Below are positions 34,175 to 42,021 of a stretch of DNA of 53,439 nucleotides, piece after piece; within the stretch, counting starts at the first letter, position 1, and every line of letters starts with the position of its first letter. The stretch is from positions 1 through 53,439 of the forward strand of contig JBFWNY010000029.1 in assembly GCA_050250815.1 (NCBI GenBank). Reading direction: 5' to 3'. Below the pieces are notes generated by a model. The model worked only from the letters and a program-made list of their open reading frames with translations, ran no database searches and was not told where the DNA came from. The translations under genes and the position numbers were made by a program. The stretch is from JAEUMD01 sp050250815 (GTDB taxonomy: Bacteria > Pseudomonadota > Alphaproteobacteria > Rhizobiales > Hyphomicrobiaceae).

Positions 34175-34935
34175 TGGGTCAGAAGGTCAATCCCGTTGGC
34201 CTGCGCGTCGGCATCAACCGCACGTGGGACAGCCGCTGGTTCGCTGGTCGCAGCGAGTACGGCAAGCTGCTGCTCGAGGACATGAAGATCCGCGAGCACA
34301 TCCTGAAGCAGCAGCGTCAGGCTGGTATCTCCAAGGTCGTTATCGAGCGGCCGCACAAGAAGTGCCGTGTCACCGCGCACACGGCGCGTCCAGGCGTGCT
34401 GATCGGCAAGAAGGGCGCCGACATCGAGAAGCTGCGCAGTGAGCTCGCCCGCCTCACCGACAGCGAGGTGCACCTCAACATCGTCGAGGTGCGCAAGCCC
34501 GAGATCGACGCCACTCTGGTTGCCGAGACGATCGCCCAGCAGCTCGAGCGCCGCATCGCTTTCCGCCGCGCCATGAAGCGCTCGGTGCAGTCGGCCCTGC
34601 GCGCCGGCGCAGTGGGCATCCGTATCAACGTTGCCGGCCGTCTGGGCGGCGCGGAGATCGCGCGCACGGAGTGGTACCGCGAGGGGCGCGTGCCGCTGCA
34701 CACGCTGCGCGCCGACATCGATTTCGGTTACGCCAAGGCGAAGACGGCCTACGGCATCATCGGCATCAAGGTGTGGATCTTCAAGGGCGAGATCATCGAG
34801 CACGATCCGATGGCGTCCGAGAAGCGGACGCTCGACATGCAGGATGGTCCGAGCGGCGGCCGCGGACGCCGTGACCGCGGCGATCGCGAACGCGGTGACC
34901 GGGGCGACCGGGGAGACAGGGCCTCGGAGGCCTGA
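34174..34935 (+). CDS. rpsC: 30S ribosomal protein S3 with RGD-rich tail
   Basis: A 253-residue mRNA-entry-site protein. N-terminal GQKVNPVGLRVGINRTWDSRWF, the KH domain with KIVIERPHKKCRVTAH-like strand and GVLIGKKGADIEKLR, and the C-terminal domain (GAVGIRINVAGRLGGAEIARTEWYREGRVPLHTLRADIDFG) are intact. Residues from about 221 on are a repetitive Arg/Gly/Asp tail (RGDRERGDRGDRGDR), longer than most S3. ATG 34174 overlaps the rplV stop by one base. rplP follows after 56 nt. Confidence 0.98.
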   Translation: MGQKVNPVGLRVGINRTWDSRWFAGRSEYGKLLLEDMKIREHILKQQRQAGISKVVIERPHKKCRVTAHTARPGVLIGKKGADIEKLRSELARLTDSEVHLNIVEVRKPEIDATLVAETIAQQLERRIAFRRAMKRSVQSALRAGAVGIRINVAGRLGGAEIARTEWYREGRVPLHTLRADIDFGYAKAKTAYGIIGIKVWIFKGEIIEHDPMASEKRTLDMQDGPSGGRGRRDRGDRERGDRGDRGDRASEA

Positions 34936-34991
34936 GTGAACGCAAGACGGCGCGCGGGATGCGCGACGTCGCAAGGTTTGGGATTTGAACG

Positions 34992-35402
34992 ATGCTGCAA
35001 CCGAAACGCACCAAGTTCCGCAAGGCCCACAAGGGGCGCATCCACGGCGTGGCCAAGGGCGGCACGGCGCTGAACTTCGGCTCGCACGGCCTGAAGGCCA
35101 TGGAGCCTGAGCGTGTCACCGCGCGCCAGATCGAGGCGGCTCGCCGCGCCATCACTCGCCATATGAAGCGCGCCGGCCGCGTCTGGATCCGCATCTTCCC
35201 CGACCTGCCGGTCACGTCGAAGCCCGCCGAGGTGCGCATGGGCTCGGGCAAGGGTTCGCCGGAGTACTGGGCGGCGCGCGTCAAGCCGGGTCGCATCATG
35301 TTCGAACTCGACGGCGTGCCCGACCAGATCGCGCGTGAGGCGCTGCTGCTGGGTGCGGCCAAGCTTCCCATCAAGACGCGCATCGTGACGCGCATCGGGT
35401 AA
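34992..35402 (+). CDS. rplP: 50S ribosomal protein L16
   Basis: A 136-residue protein near the A-site tRNA elbow. MLQPKRTKFRKAHKGRIHG, LNFGSHGLKAMEPERVTARQIEAARRAI, the loop with RMGSGKGSPEYWAARVKPG and the C-terminal REALLLGAAKLPIKTRIV are standard. The Arg of VRMGSGKG, hydroxylated in some bacteria, is present. rpmC follows after 21 nt. Confidence 0.99.
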   Translation: MLQPKRTKFRKAHKGRIHGVAKGGTALNFGSHGLKAMEPERVTARQIEAARRAITRHMKRAGRVWIRIFPDLPVTSKPAEVRMGSGKGSPEYWAARVKPGRIMFELDGVPDQIAREALLLGAAKLPIKTRIVTRIG

Positions 35403-35423
35403 CCGGTTTTAAGGATTGAGACG

Positions 35424-35630
35424 ATGAAGGCAGCCGAGTTCAGGGACATGTCCCTCGATCAGCTCGACGACCAGCTGATCAAGCTGAAGAAGGAGCAGTT
35501 CAATCTGCGCTTCCAGGCGGCATCGGGCCAGCTCGAGAACACCTCGCGCGTGCGCGATGTGCGCCGTGCCATCGCCCGCGTGATGACCATCGCTCGCCAG
35601 AAGCGGGCCGGCAGCGCCAAGCGCGCCTGA
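35424..35630 (+). CDS. rpmC: 50S ribosomal protein L29
   Basis: A 68-residue two-helix protein beside the exit tunnel. KAAEFRDMSLDQLDDQLIKLKKEQFNLRFQAASGQLENTSRVRDVRRAIARVMTI is the full family pattern when read as successive helices; the helical hairpin turn lies at SGQLENT. Short basic C-terminus. AAGGA lies upstream of ATG 35424, and rpsQ starts 14 nt later. Confidence 0.98.
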   Translation: MKAAEFRDMSLDQLDDQLIKLKKEQFNLRFQAASGQLENTSRVRDVRRAIARVMTIARQKRAGSAKRA

Positions 35631-35644
35631 AGGAGACTTAAGAT

Positions 35645-35881
35645 ATGCCCAAGCGCGTGCTTCAGGGGACGGTGGTCTCCGACAAGAACGACAAGACGAT
35701 CGTCGTCGAGGTGGAGCGTCGTTACACGCATCCCCTGCTCAAGAAGACGGTGCGTCGGACAAAGAAGTATCACGCCCACGACGAAGCCAACGCGCACAAG
35801 GTCGGCGACCGCGTCTCGATCATCGAGAGCGCTCCCGTCTCCAAGAAGAAGCGCTGGACGGTGGTGAACGAGAAGGTTTGA
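35645..35881 (+). CDS. rpsQ: 30S ribosomal protein S17
   Basis: A 78-residue OB-fold primary 16S rRNA binder. PKRVLQGTVVSDKNDKTIVV, RRYTHPLLKKTVRRTKKYHAHDE, and HKVGDRVSIIESAPVSKKKRW are diagnostic. GGAG lies 8-11 nt before ATG 35645. A 90-nt spacer, the longest in this part of the operon, separates it from rplN, which is the S10/spc operon boundary in E. coli. Confidence 0.99.
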   Translation: MPKRVLQGTVVSDKNDKTIVVEVERRYTHPLLKKTVRRTKKYHAHDEANAHKVGDRVSIIESAPVSKKKRWTVVNEKV

Positions 35882-35971
35882 GGCGCGCCGCATGGTCCTC
35901 TGTAAGGGGGCCACGGTTCGCACGAGAGTATCTGGGCCGCTACGGGCGGCCGGCGAGAAGGACGAAACGCG

Positions 35972-36340
35972 ATGATCCAGATGGAGACGAATCTCGACGT
36001 CGCCGACAATTCCGGTGCGCGCCGGGTGCAGTGCATCAAGGTGCTCGGCGGCTCGAAGCGCAAGTACGCGACCATCGGCGATATCATTGTCGTCTCCGTC
36101 AAGGAGGCGATCCCCAAGGGCCGCGTCAAGAAGGGCCAGGTGATGAAGGCCGTGGTCGTTCGCACGGCCAAAGGCGTGCGTCGTCCGGACGGCTCGCTCA
36201 TCCGCTTCGACCGCAACGCGGCCGTGCTGATCAACAATCAGGGCGAGCCCATCGGTACCCGCATCTTCGGGCCGGTGACGCGCGAACTCAGGGCCCGTAA
36301 CCACATGAAGATCGTGTCGCTCGCGCCGGAGGTTCTCTAA
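35972..36340 (+). CDS. rplN: 50S ribosomal protein L14
   Basis: A 122-residue intersubunit-bridge protein. MIQMETNLDVADNSGARRVQ, KVLGGSKRKYATIGDIIVVSVKEAIP, KAVVVRTAKGVRRPDGSLIRFD and GTRIFGPVTRELR are canonical, with exactly the usual length. It would be the first gene of an spc-type unit; rplX begins at the next base after its stop codon. Confidence 0.99.
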   Translation: MIQMETNLDVADNSGARRVQCIKVLGGSKRKYATIGDIIVVSVKEAIPKGRVKKGQVMKAVVVRTAKGVRRPDGSLIRFDRNAAVLINNQGEPIGTRIFGPVTRELRARNHMKIVSLAPEVL

Positions 36341-36667
36341 ATGGCCGCGCAAAAAATTAAGAAGGGCGATCACGTCATCGTCCTCACCGGCCGCGACCGC
36401 GGCAAGCACGGCGAAGTGATCGAGGTGCGCCCCAAGGAGGGTCGCGCGTTGGTTCGCGGCGTCAACGTGGTGCGCAAGCATCAGCGCCAGACCGCGGCCC
36501 AGGAAGGCGGCATCATCTCCAAGGAAGCCGCCATCGACCTGTCGAACCTCGCCATCGAGGACCCCAAGGACGGCAAGCCGACGCGCGTCGGCTTCAAGTT
36601 CCTCGAGGACGGCAAGAAGGTTCGTTTCGCCAAGCGTTCTGGCGAGATCATTCCGGAGAAGAAGTAA
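36341..36667 (+). CDS. rplX: 50S ribosomal protein L24
   Basis: A 108-residue assembly-initiator protein. The KOW motif KKGDHVIVLTGRDRGKHGEVIEV, GVNVVRKHQRQ and AAIDLSNLAI and RVGFKFLEDGKKVRFAKRSGEII are seen. It starts directly after the rplN stop with no spacer, so translation is probably by termination-reinitiation. rplE follows after 3 nt. Confidence 0.99.
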   Translation: MAAQKIKKGDHVIVLTGRDRGKHGEVIEVRPKEGRALVRGVNVVRKHQRQTAAQEGGIISKEAAIDLSNLAIEDPKDGKPTRVGFKFLEDGKKVRFAKRSGEIIPEKK

Positions 36668-36670
36668 GCC

Positions 36671-37333
36671 ATGGCCGACAAACAGAAGCCCGACAAGGCT
36701 CAGTCCAAGGCTGATGCGAAGCCCAAGAGCGATCCCAAGGCCGCCAAGAAGGCAGCGCCCACTGCTGCCGCGGCGCCGCGCCCGAAGGACTACAAGCCGC
36801 GCATGAAGTCGCTCTACGAGACGAAGGTCCGTGGCGCGATGAAAGAGAAGTTCGGCTACGCAAATGCGATGCAGATCCCGCGCCTCGAGAAGATCGTGCT
36901 CAACATGGGCGTGGGCGAAGCGGTGGCCGACCGCAAGAAGGTCGAGAGCGCGGCCAAGGACCTGTCGATGATCGCGGGCCAGAAGCCGATCACGACGCGC
37001 GCGCGCAAGTCGATCGCCACCTACAAGGTGCGCGAGGGCATGACGCTTGGCGCCAAGGTGACGCTGCGCGGCGACCGCATGTACGAATTCCTCGATCGCT
37101 TCGTGACGATCGCGATGCCGCGCATCAAGGACTTCCGCGGCCTCAACCCGAAGAGCTTCGACGGTCGCGGCAACTATGCCGTCGGTCTCAAGGAGCACAT
37201 CGTGTTCCCGGAGATCGACTACGACAAGGTCGACCAGATCTGGGGCATGGACGTCGTGATCTGCACGTCGGCCAAGACCGACGACGAGGCGCGCGAACTG
37301 CTCAGTAACTTCAACCTTCCTTTCCGCAGCTAG
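36671..37333 (+). CDS. rplE: 50S ribosomal protein L5 with basic N-terminal extension
   Basis: A 220-residue central-protuberance protein that binds 5S rRNA and contacts S13 and P-site tRNA. The core (from about residue 38: RPKDYKPRMKSLYETKV; QIPRLEKIVLNMGVGEAV; KPITTRARKSIATYKVREGM; FDGRGNYAVGLKEHIVFPEI) is complete and the usual protein is about 180-185 residues. The first 37 residues are an added Lys/Ala/Asp-rich low-complexity tail (DKQKPDKAQSKADAKPK...). ATG 36671 is close behind rplX; the extension is in frame and begins at the only well-placed start. Confidence 0.97.
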   Translation: MADKQKPDKAQSKADAKPKSDPKAAKKAAPTAAAAPRPKDYKPRMKSLYETKVRGAMKEKFGYANAMQIPRLEKIVLNMGVGEAVADRKKVESAAKDLSMIAGQKPITTRARKSIATYKVREGMTLGAKVTLRGDRMYEFLDRFVTIAMPRIKDFRGLNPKSFDGRGNYAVGLKEHIVFPEIDYDKVDQIWGMDVVICTSAKTDDEARELLSNFNLPFRS

Positions 37334-37380
37334 AGGACCTCGGGACACGTCAGCCCCGAAAGGCCTTTGGAGGACATTGA

Positions 37381-37686
37381 ATGGCAAAGACCAGCTCGAT
37401 CGAGAAGAACAAGCGCCGGCGCAAGCTGGTTGCCCAGTACGAAGGCAAGCGCAAGCGCCTCAAGGCGGTCGCCGACGACTTGTCGAAGGCGTCGGAGGAG
37501 CGCTTTGCCGCGCGTCTCAAGCTCGCCGAGATGCCGCGCAACTCGTCGAAGACCCGTATCCGCAACCGCTGCGAGATCACCGGGCGCCCGCGCGGCTACT
37601 ACCGCAAGCTGCGCATGTGCCGCAATCAGCTGCGCGAGCTGGCGAGCATGGGGTTGATCCCCGGCATGGTGAAGTCGAGCTGGTAA
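37381..37686 (+). CDS. rpsN: 30S ribosomal protein S14 (zinc-free type)
   Basis: A 101-residue head protein. AKTSSIEKNKRRRKLVAQY, the LAEMPRNSSKTRIRNRCEITGRP block and YRKLRMCRNQLRELASMGLIPG are standard. It lacks the CxxC...CxxC zinc ribbon of the short S14 form, so it is the zinc-independent long type. GGAGGA-like GGAGGAC sits 7 nt before ATG 37381. rpsH follows after 15 nt. Confidence 0.99.
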   Translation: MAKTSSIEKNKRRRKLVAQYEGKRKRLKAVADDLSKASEERFAARLKLAEMPRNSSKTRIRNRCEITGRPRGYYRKLRMCRNQLRELASMGLIPGMVKSSW

Positions 37687-37701
37687 GGGAGCGATCCGAA
37701 T

Positions 37702-38100
37702 ATGTCGATCAATGATCCGCTCGGCGACATGCTGACCCGCATCCGCAACGCCCAGCTGCGCCGCCGGCCGAAGGTCGTGACGCCCGCCTCCAACCTTCGC
37801 GGTCGCGTGCTCGACGTGCTGGCCGAGGAGGGCTATATCCGCGGCTACGCGCGCGTCGAGACGAAGGGCGAGCTGCCGACCTTCGAAATCGAGCTCAAGT
37901 ACTTCAACGGCCAGCCGGCCATCCGCGAGATCGAGCGGGTGTCGAAGCCCGGCCGTCGCGTCTACTCGCCCGTCAAACAGCTGCCGACGGTGGCCAATGG
38001 CCTGGGCGTTGCGATCCTGTCGACGCCGAAGGGCGTGATGTCGGACGCCAAGGCGCGTGAGGAGAACGTCGGCGGCGAGATCCTGTGCAACGTATTCTAA
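37702..38100 (+). CDS. rpsH: 30S ribosomal protein S8
   Basis: A 132-residue primary binder of 16S rRNA helix 21 and, in E. coli, repressor of the spc operon. SINDPLGDMLTRIRNAQLRR, VLDVLAEEGYIRGY, ISKPGRR-like VSKPGRRVYSPVKQLP and VAILSTPKGVMSDAKAREENVGGEILCNVF are seen. AAGGGAG lies upstream of ATG 37702. A 48-nt spacer precedes rplF. Confidence 0.99.
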   Translation: MSINDPLGDMLTRIRNAQLRRRPKVVTPASNLRGRVLDVLAEEGYIRGYARVETKGELPTFEIELKYFNGQPAIREIERVSKPGRRVYSPVKQLPTVANGLGVAILSTPKGVMSDAKAREENVGGEILCNVF

Positions 38101-38148
38101 TGCTGCGCTTCAATAGGCTGCAGCGAAGTGGACTGAAGGGCGAAAGCA

Positions 38149-38688
38149 ATGTCGCGCATCGGTAAGAAGCCGGTCTCCGTTCCGTCAAACGTGACGGCGA
38201 CGGTTTCCGGGCAGACCATCAAGATGAAGGGGCCGAAGGGCGAGCTGTCGTTCACGGCGCCGGAGGATGTAGAGGTCGCGCTCGATAATGGCGCCATCTC
38301 GGTCAAGCCCCTCAACGAGACGAAGAAGGCGCGGTCGATGTGGGGCATGTCCCGCACGCAGATCGCCAACCTCGTCAAGGGTGTTACTGACGGCTATTCG
38401 CAGACGCTGGAGATCCAGGGTGTCGGCTTCCGTGCGGCGTTGAAGGGCAAAGCGCTGTCGCTCAACATCGGCTTCAGCCACGACGTCACGCATCCGATCC
38501 CGGAGGGCGTCGATGTGAAGGTGGCCGGCGCCAAGCAGGAAATCATCACCGTCAGCGGTATCGACAAGCAGCTTGTCGGGCAGGTTGCGGCCGACATCCG
38601 CGCCTACCGTCCGCCGGAGCCCTACCAGGGCAAGGGCATCCGCTATCAGGGCGAGTACATCTTCCGCAAGGAAGGCAAGAAGAAGTAA
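38149..38688 (+). CDS. rplF: 50S ribosomal protein L6
   Basis: A 179-residue protein near the sarcin-ricin loop with two duplicated domains. SRIGKKPVSVPSNVTATV, IKMKGPKGELSF, RTQIANLVKGVTDGYSQTLEIQGVGFRA and the C-terminal RAYRPPEPYQGKGIRYQGEYIFRKEGKKK are canonical. AAGGG lies about 10 nt before ATG 38149. rplR follows after 12 nt with AAGGA in between. Confidence 0.99.
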   Translation: MSRIGKKPVSVPSNVTATVSGQTIKMKGPKGELSFTAPEDVEVALDNGAISVKPLNETKKARSMWGMSRTQIANLVKGVTDGYSQTLEIQGVGFRAALKGKALSLNIGFSHDVTHPIPEGVDVKVAGAKQEIITVSGIDKQLVGQVAADIRAYRPPEPYQGKGIRYQGEYIFRKEGKKK

Positions 38689-38700
38689 GGACGACACGTC

Positions 38701-39063
38701 ATGGCAACGCACGGGAAGCAGTTCGACCGGCGCAAGGCGCGGGTTCGTCGCGAGCTCAAGAAGCACACGACGAACCGTCCGCGACTGTCGGTGCACCGCT
38801 CGTCGAAGCACATCTACGCCCAGGTCATCGACGACGACGCGGGCCGCACTCTCGCGGCCGCTTCTACGCTCGAGAAGGACCTCAAGGGCAACCTCAAGAC
38901 CGGCGCCGACAAGGCCGCGGCCGCGGCGGTCGGCAAGCTGCTGGCCGAGCGCGCGACCAAGGCAGGCGTCAAGAGCGTCGTCTTCGACCGCGGCGGCTAC
39001 TTGTTCCACGGCCGCGTCAAGGCGCTCGCGGATGCGGCGCGCGAAGCCGGTCTGGATTTCTAA
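38701..39063 (+). CDS. rplR: 50S ribosomal protein L18
   Basis: A 120-residue 5S rRNA-binding protein. FDRRKARVRRELKK, RPRLSVHRSSKHIYAQVIDDDAGRTLAAASTLE, AVGKLLAERATKAGVKSVVFDRGGYLFHGRVKALADAAREAGLDF (read in blocks) are the expected motifs, with standard length. The basic N-terminus carries the 5S contact. rpsE starts 17 nt later with GTG. Confidence 0.99.
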   Translation: MATHGKQFDRRKARVRRELKKHTTNRPRLSVHRSSKHIYAQVIDDDAGRTLAAASTLEKDLKGNLKTGADKAAAAAVGKLLAERATKAGVKSVVFDRGGYLFHGRVKALADAAREAGLDF

Positions 39064-39080
39064 GAGAAGGATAGGATCTC

Positions 39081-39662
39081 GTGGCTCGTTCACCCGGAAG
39101 AGAGCGCGGCCGTGACCGCGATCGCGAGGAGCGCGAAAGCGAGTTCTCGGACAAGCTCGTTCACATCAACCGCGTCGCCAAGGTGGTCAAGGGCGGCAAG
39201 CGCTTCGGCTTTGCCGCGCTCGTCGTCGTCGGTGACCTGAAGGGCCGCGTCGGCTACGGCCACGGCAAGGCGCGTGAGGTGCCCGAGGCGATCCGCAAGG
39301 CGACAGAGTCGGCCAAGCGCAATCTGGTGCGCGTGCCGCTGCGCGACGCGCGCACGCTGCACCACGACAGCGCGGGCCATCACGGTGCCGGCAAGGTCGT
39401 CGTGCGCTCCGCGCCCCCAGGCACCGGCATCATCGCCGGCGGCGCCATGCGCGCGGTGTTCGAGATGCTGGGCGTGCACGACGTCGTTGCCAAGTCGCTT
39501 GGCACGTCGAACCCCTACAACGTGGTTCGCGCGACGATCGACGCCCTGAAGCACCAGGAGAACCCGCGCGCGGTGGCCGCCCGCCGCAACATGAAGGTGA
39601 GCGAGATCGTCGCCCGCCGGCGTGACGGCTCGGCCGCGGCCGAGACCGGCGCCGAGGCGTGA
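39081..39662 (+). CDS. rpsE: 30S ribosomal protein S5
   Basis: A 193-residue protein of the 16S rRNA shoulder, affecting decoding accuracy. An Arg/Asp/Glu-rich lead (RERGRDRDREERESE) precedes the double-stranded RNA-binding domain (LVHINRVAKVVKGGKRFGFAALVVVGD; GRVGYGHGKAREVPEAIRKA) and the C-terminal domain (GTGIIAGGAMRAVFEMLGVHDVVAKSLGTSNPYNVVRAT, in blocks). The start is GTG 39081 with AGAAGGA upstream. About 25 residues longer than the E. coli protein, split between both ends. Confidence 0.98.
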   Translation: MARSPGRERGRDRDREERESEFSDKLVHINRVAKVVKGGKRFGFAALVVVGDLKGRVGYGHGKAREVPEAIRKATESAKRNLVRVPLRDARTLHHDSAGHHGAGKVVVRSAPPGTGIIAGGAMRAVFEMLGVHDVVAKSLGTSNPYNVVRATIDALKHQENPRAVAARRNMKVSEIVARRRDGSAAAETGAEA

Positions 39663-39696
39663 TCGCGGTTCGCGATAGACCGGAAGGTTAAGTGAC

Positions 39697-39891
39697 ATGG
39701 CAAGCAAGAAGATGGTCACGGTCGAGCAGGTCGCCAGCGCCGCGCGCCGTCCCAAGGATCAGACGGACACGCTCATCGGGCTTGGCCTCAACAAGCTGCA
39801 TCGCCGCCGCACGCTGGAGGATACGCCCTCCGTGCGCGGTATGATCAACAAGATCAGCCATCTCGTCCGCATCGTGGACGAGAAGGCCTGA
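39697..39891 (+). CDS. rpmD: 50S ribosomal protein L30
   Basis: A 64-residue small beta-alpha-beta protein. VTVEQVASAARRPKDQTDTLIGLGLNKLHRRRTLEDTPSVRGMINKI, in successive blocks, matches the family, including the LGLNKLHRR turn. ATG 39697 has GGAAGG upstream. rplO starts 29 nt downstream. Confidence 0.98.
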   Translation: MASKKMVTVEQVASAARRPKDQTDTLIGLGLNKLHRRRTLEDTPSVRGMINKISHLVRIVDEKA

Positions 39892-39920
39892 CGCTACGAC
39901 ACACGCAGGAGCTTGGTCCC

Positions 39921-40454
39921 ATGCGGCTCAATGACATCAAGGACAACGCCGGCGCGCGCAAAATGCGCGTGCGGATCGGCCGCGGCATCGGCTCGGGCGT
40001 CGGCAAGACCGGCGGCCGCGGCGGCAAGGGCCAGACGGCGCGCACGGGCGTTGCCATCGGCGGTTTCGAGGGCGGCCAGATGCCGCTGCATCGCCGCCTG
40101 CCCAAGCGCGGCTTCAACAAGTGGCGGCGCAAGTCGTTCAACGAGATCAACCTGGGCTTCCTGCAGCAGGTGATCGACGAAAAGCGCGTCGATGCGGGCA
40201 AGCCCATCACGGTCGCGTCGCTCGTCGAAGCCGGGGTGCTGCGCCGCGCCAAGGACGGTCTGCGCCTGCTCGGCTCGGGCGAGCTCAAGGCCAAGGTTTC
40301 GATCACGGTCGATCACGCCACCGCATCAGCCAAGGCCGCCGTCGAGAAGGCCGGCGGATCGGTCAACGTCATCGAGCCGAAGGTGCTCGAGGCCGACGAG
40401 GCCAAGCGCAAGAAGTCCGCGGCGAAGAAAGCGGCAGCGGCTGCCAAGGGCTGA
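39921..40454 (+). CDS. rplO: 50S ribosomal protein L15
   Basis: A 177-residue assembly protein of the large subunit. RLNDIKDNAGARKMRVRIGRG, GVGKTGGRGGKGQTARTG, GFEGGQMPLHRRLPKRGFNK and the C-terminal domain with VASLVEAGVLRRAKDGLRLLGSGELK are present. The last 20 residues form a Lys/Ala tail (EAKRKKSAAKKAAAAAKG), making it longer than the E. coli form (144). AGGAG lies 9 nt before ATG 39921. A 208-nt spacer without recognisable signals precedes secY. Confidence 0.98.
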   Translation: MRLNDIKDNAGARKMRVRIGRGIGSGVGKTGGRGGKGQTARTGVAIGGFEGGQMPLHRRLPKRGFNKWRRKSFNEINLGFLQQVIDEKRVDAGKPITVASLVEAGVLRRAKDGLRLLGSGELKAKVSITVDHATASAKAAVEKAGGSVNVIEPKVLEADEAKRKKSAAKKAAAAAKG

Positions 40455-40662
40455 GCCCCCGAAGGGCACCCGCATTTCACCCGATAGCAGCCGTCGGGAC
40501 CGCAAATTCGTCATGGCGTGTTCTCGCACCCCCGCCGTGACATTCCCGCGCCAGTTGCCGCGCGGCGCGCCCGGTGCCATGTAGAGCGAGTTCGCGCTGC
40601 GCTCTGCAGGCGCCGGTTCTGCCCACGGCGCCTGGGCGCCACGGTCGGGAGATTGGGAACAC

Positions 40663-42021
40663 ATGTCGTCCGCTGCCGAGCAGCTTGCCGCCAACCTCAA
40701 CTTCGGTGCTTTCGCAAAGGCCGAAGAACTCAAGAGGCGCATTTGGTTTACGCTCGGGGCGCTGCTCGTCTACCGTCTGGGCACCTTCATTCCGCTGCCC
40801 GGCATCAATCCGGTCGCCTTCGCCGAGACCTTCAAGAGCCAATCCGGCGGCATCCTGGGCATGTTCAACATGTTCGCGGGTGGCGCGGTCGAGCGCATGG
40901 CCATCTTCGCGCTCAACATCATGCCCTACATCTCCGCCTCCATCATCATGCAGCTGATGAGTTCCGTCGACAAACGGCTCGCCGCGCTGAAGAAGGAGGG
41001 TGAGCAGGGCCGCAAGACCATCAACCAGTACACCCGCTATCTCACGGTCGCGCTGGCCGCGTTCCAGGCCTATGGCATCGCAATCGGACTCGAGGGCTCG
41101 CAGAGCTCGCAGGGCGCCGTCGTCATAGATCCGGGCATGTTCTTCCGGATCTCGACTGTCATCACGCTTGTCGGCGGCACGATGTTCCTGATGTGGCTGG
41201 GCGAACAGATCACCCAGCGTGGCGTCGGCAACGGCATCTCGCTCATCATCTTCGCGGGCATCGTCGCGGGACTGCCATCGGCCATCGTTGGCCTATTCGA
41301 GCTGGCGCGCACCGGTTCGCTGTCGACGTTCCTGCTGCTGGCCCTGCTGGCGCTGATGCTGGCGGTGGTGGCCGCCATCGTGTTCATGGAGCGCGCCCAG
41401 CGGCGCCTGCTCATCCAGTATCCCAAGCGGCAAGTCGGCAACCGCATGTTCCAGGGCGATTCCTCGCACCTGCCGTTGAAGCTGAACTCCTCCGGTGTCA
41501 TCCCGCCGATCTTCGCCTCGTCGCTTCTCCTGCTTCCGATTACGGTGGCGCAGTTCGCGGCCGGGCAGGGTCCTGAGTGGCTCAACACGATCGTCGCAGC
41601 GCTCGGTCGCGGCCAGCCGTTGCATCTGCTGGTCTACATCGCCCTCATCATATTCTTCGCCTTCTTCTATACCGCCGTCGTGTTCAACCCGCAGGAGACG
41701 GCCGACAACCTGCGCAAGTACGGCGGCTTTCTGCCCGGCATCCGGCCGGGCCAGAAGACGGCCGAGTACATCGATTACGTCCTGACACGTATCACCGTCG
41801 TCGGCGCCCTCTACCTCGCTGCAGTTTGCGTGCTTCCCGAGTTCCTCATCTCGTACGCAGCTGTGCCGTTCTATTTCGGCGGTACCTCGCTGCTCATTGC
41901 CGTCAGCGTGACCATGGATACCGTCGCCCAGGTGCAGAGCCACCTGCTGGCCCATCAATACGAAGGCCTCATCAAGAAGGCCAAGCTCAGGGGCGCCACA
42001 TCCAACAAGGGACGGAGATGA
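40663..42021 (+). CDS. secY: preprotein translocase subunit SecY
   Basis: A 452-residue channel protein with ten predicted membrane helices. Signatures are RLGTFIPLPGINP (helix 1), the plug region GGILGMFNMFAGGAVERMAIFALNIMPYISASIIMQL (in blocks), QRGVGNGISLIIFAGIVAG, the cytoplasmic loop with KLNSSGVIPPIFASS, FNPQETADNLRKYGGFLPGIRPG and SLLIAVSVTMDTVAQVQSHL. GGGAGA lies upstream of ATG 40663. Its TGA overlaps the adk ATG by four bases, coupling the two genes. Confidence 0.99.
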   Translation: MSSAAEQLAANLNFGAFAKAEELKRRIWFTLGALLVYRLGTFIPLPGINPVAFAETFKSQSGGILGMFNMFAGGAVERMAIFALNIMPYISASIIMQLMSSVDKRLAALKKEGEQGRKTINQYTRYLTVALAAFQAYGIAIGLEGSQSSQGAVVIDPGMFFRISTVITLVGGTMFLMWLGEQITQRGVGNGISLIIFAGIVAGLPSAIVGLFELARTGSLSTFLLLALLALMLAVVAAIVFMERAQRRLLIQYPKRQVGNRMFQGDSSHLPLKLNSSGVIPPIFASSLLLLPITVAQFAAGQGPEWLNTIVAALGRGQPLHLLVYIALIIFFAFFYTAVVFNPQETADNLRKYGGFLPGIRPGQKTAEYIDYVLTRITVVGALYLAAVCVLPEFLISYAAVPFYFGGTSLLIAVSVTMDTVAQVQSHLLAHQYEGLIKKAKLRGATSNKGRR

